From assembly GCA_030637665.1 (NCBI GenBank), contig DAOWGA010000006.1, forward strand, positions 1 to 7,054: a stretch of DNA of 7,054 nt. The letters are read 5' to 3'. A program made the position numbers and the translations under genes. Positions 6,636-7,054 of the stretch are shown here, piece after piece; the stretch's first letter is position 1, and each line of letters opens with the position of its first letter. The notes under the pieces were generated by a model. It made no database searches, was not told where the DNA came from, and saw only the letters and a program-made list of their open reading frames with translations. This DNA is from Lysobacterales bacterium (GTDB lineage Bacteria; Pseudomonadota; Gammaproteobacteria; Xanthomonadales; SZUA-36).

Positions 6636-6643
6636 CTTCCTCT
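6636..6643 (-). promoter_or_regulatory. Ribosome binding site of the Rid gene
   Basis: The minus strand reads AGAGGAAG, ending 7 nt before ATG 6626-6628. The TTG at 6632-6634 is too close to use this site, which favours the ATG start. Confidence 0.6.
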
Positions 6644-6791
6644 GGTGATGCAAGCGGGACTCTACAGCTATTGAGTTTCTTTTTAAACGGTCTTGGCAGG
6701 ATCTTCCCAAAACTTGCTTTCGTCTTTTAATTCAGATCAGCGTAGCCTTAAGCTTTAGCCCAAATCAACTCCTGATCGGAAACGCACGACA

Positions 6792-6813
6792 ATAGTGCAC
6801 CAATGCACACTAT
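6792..6813. promoter_or_regulatory. GTGCAC dyad upstream of the Rid gene
   Basis: ATAGTG (6792-6797) and CACTAT (6808-6813) are perfect 6-nt inverted arms, 10 nt apart, around two TGCA words. ATAGTGCACC (6792-6801) is the reverse complement of GGTGCACTAT found at 5525-5534 upstream of aqpZ. It sits about 165 nt before the Rid start codon. It may be an operator; the regulator is unknown. Confidence 0.35.
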
Positions 6814-6958
6814 CCGGAATCCATCTTTTGCTCCCGCGACCAGTGACGGATACGCCTGATTTCGTCAGTGTCGAGAATGTGTCGTAGCCGCAGGAAAACG
6901 ACAATTGATACGTCACAATTAGGGAACAATCGAGAAAGAACTTTGACCTTTTTAATGC

Positions 6959-7013
6959 CGAAAACAGAACTTCAACCTAGATGCAAAACCAACCGGTCGG
7001 AAGCGGAACTTCA
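6959..7013 (+). repeat. Imperfect direct repeat near the right edge
   Basis: CGAAAACAGAACTTCA (6959-6974) and CGGAAGCGGAACTTCA (6998-7013) match at 13 of 16 positions, and all three differences are A/G. The copies start 39 nt apart. A third, poorer copy, CGAGAAAGAACTT, starts at 6931. No function is assigned. Confidence 0.35.
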
Positions 7014-7054
7014 TCTTGTACTGATTTCAGCTATCTCATTACCTGCCCAGTAAG

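Larger units (their letters stand above)
6644..7054. other. Non-coding stretch upstream of the Rid gene
   Basis: About 410 nt without a convincing gene on either strand. The longest frames are short, and their products (for example a 61-residue basic peptide ending at 7053) lack any recognisable domain or ribosome binding site. The stretch looks less GC-rich than the flanking genes. It holds the GTGCAC dyad at 6792-6813, degenerate direct repeats near 6931-7013, and presumably the promoter of the Rid gene, though no good -35/-10 pair is visible. The far end may be the leader of a gene beyond the window. Confidence 0.6.

Noticed and set aside
6635..6790. Possible sigma-54 promoter of the Rid gene, prompted by the NtrC-like half-sites
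   Set aside because: No GG-N10-GC pair was found in the minus-strand region downstream of the dyad; a TTGCA near 6652 lacks the -24 element.
6901..6930. Three ACAAT words in 30 nt
   Set aside because: Short AT-rich words with uneven spacing; no dyad or conserved spacer.
6868..7053. A 61-residue open frame ending at 7053 (+)
   Set aside because: No ribosome binding site, no domain and basic, unstructured composition; it is probably a chance frame in the non-coding end.

Overview
The window looks like a chromosomal segment of a gammaproteobacterium, probably an environmental or marine one. The clearest evidence is the XerC C-terminus and the AqpZ, both very close to the E. coli proteins. A secreted cyclophilin also carries an extra C-terminal domain that I associate with environmental gammaproteobacteria; this is from memory and was not searched. 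The genes are moderately GC-rich, and there is no sign of an insertion sequence, prophage, CRISPR array, tRNA or rRNA.

Layout, left to right. The end of xerC (+, partial) meets a secreted cyclophilin-type peptidyl-prolyl isomerase (-) tail to tail with only 3 nt between them. Upstream of the isomerase, on the same strand, lies a flavin-dependent Baeyer-Villiger type monooxygenase of the EthA/AlmA group, read from a TTG start. A 179-nt divergent region separates it from a long, VLCAD-like acyl-CoA dehydrogenase (+). That gene and aquaporin Z (-) converge on a perfect 9-bp GC-rich hairpin. Upstream of aqpZ come a small uncharacterised four-helix membrane protein (-) and a RidA-family protein (-). 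The last ~425 nt hold no convincing gene.

How the genes may work together. The monooxygenase and the acyl-CoA dehydrogenase share one control region and both have plausible hydrophobic substrates, so a lipid, alkane or ketone catabolic pair is a reasonable inference. The other genes look like housekeeping: chromosome dimer resolution, periplasmic protein folding, water transport, and a Rid protein. A 10-nt word, GGTGCACTAT, sits inside inverted repeats upstream of both aqpZ and the Rid gene and may be an operator.

No clearly new multi-gene system is visible. The most unusual points are the cyclophilin-plus-unknown-domain fusion, a degenerate flavin/CoA loop in the acyl-CoA dehydrogenase (TLPAADSD where relatives have TEPGAGSD), a Rid protein without the imine-deaminase arginine, and the shared GTGCAC dyads.
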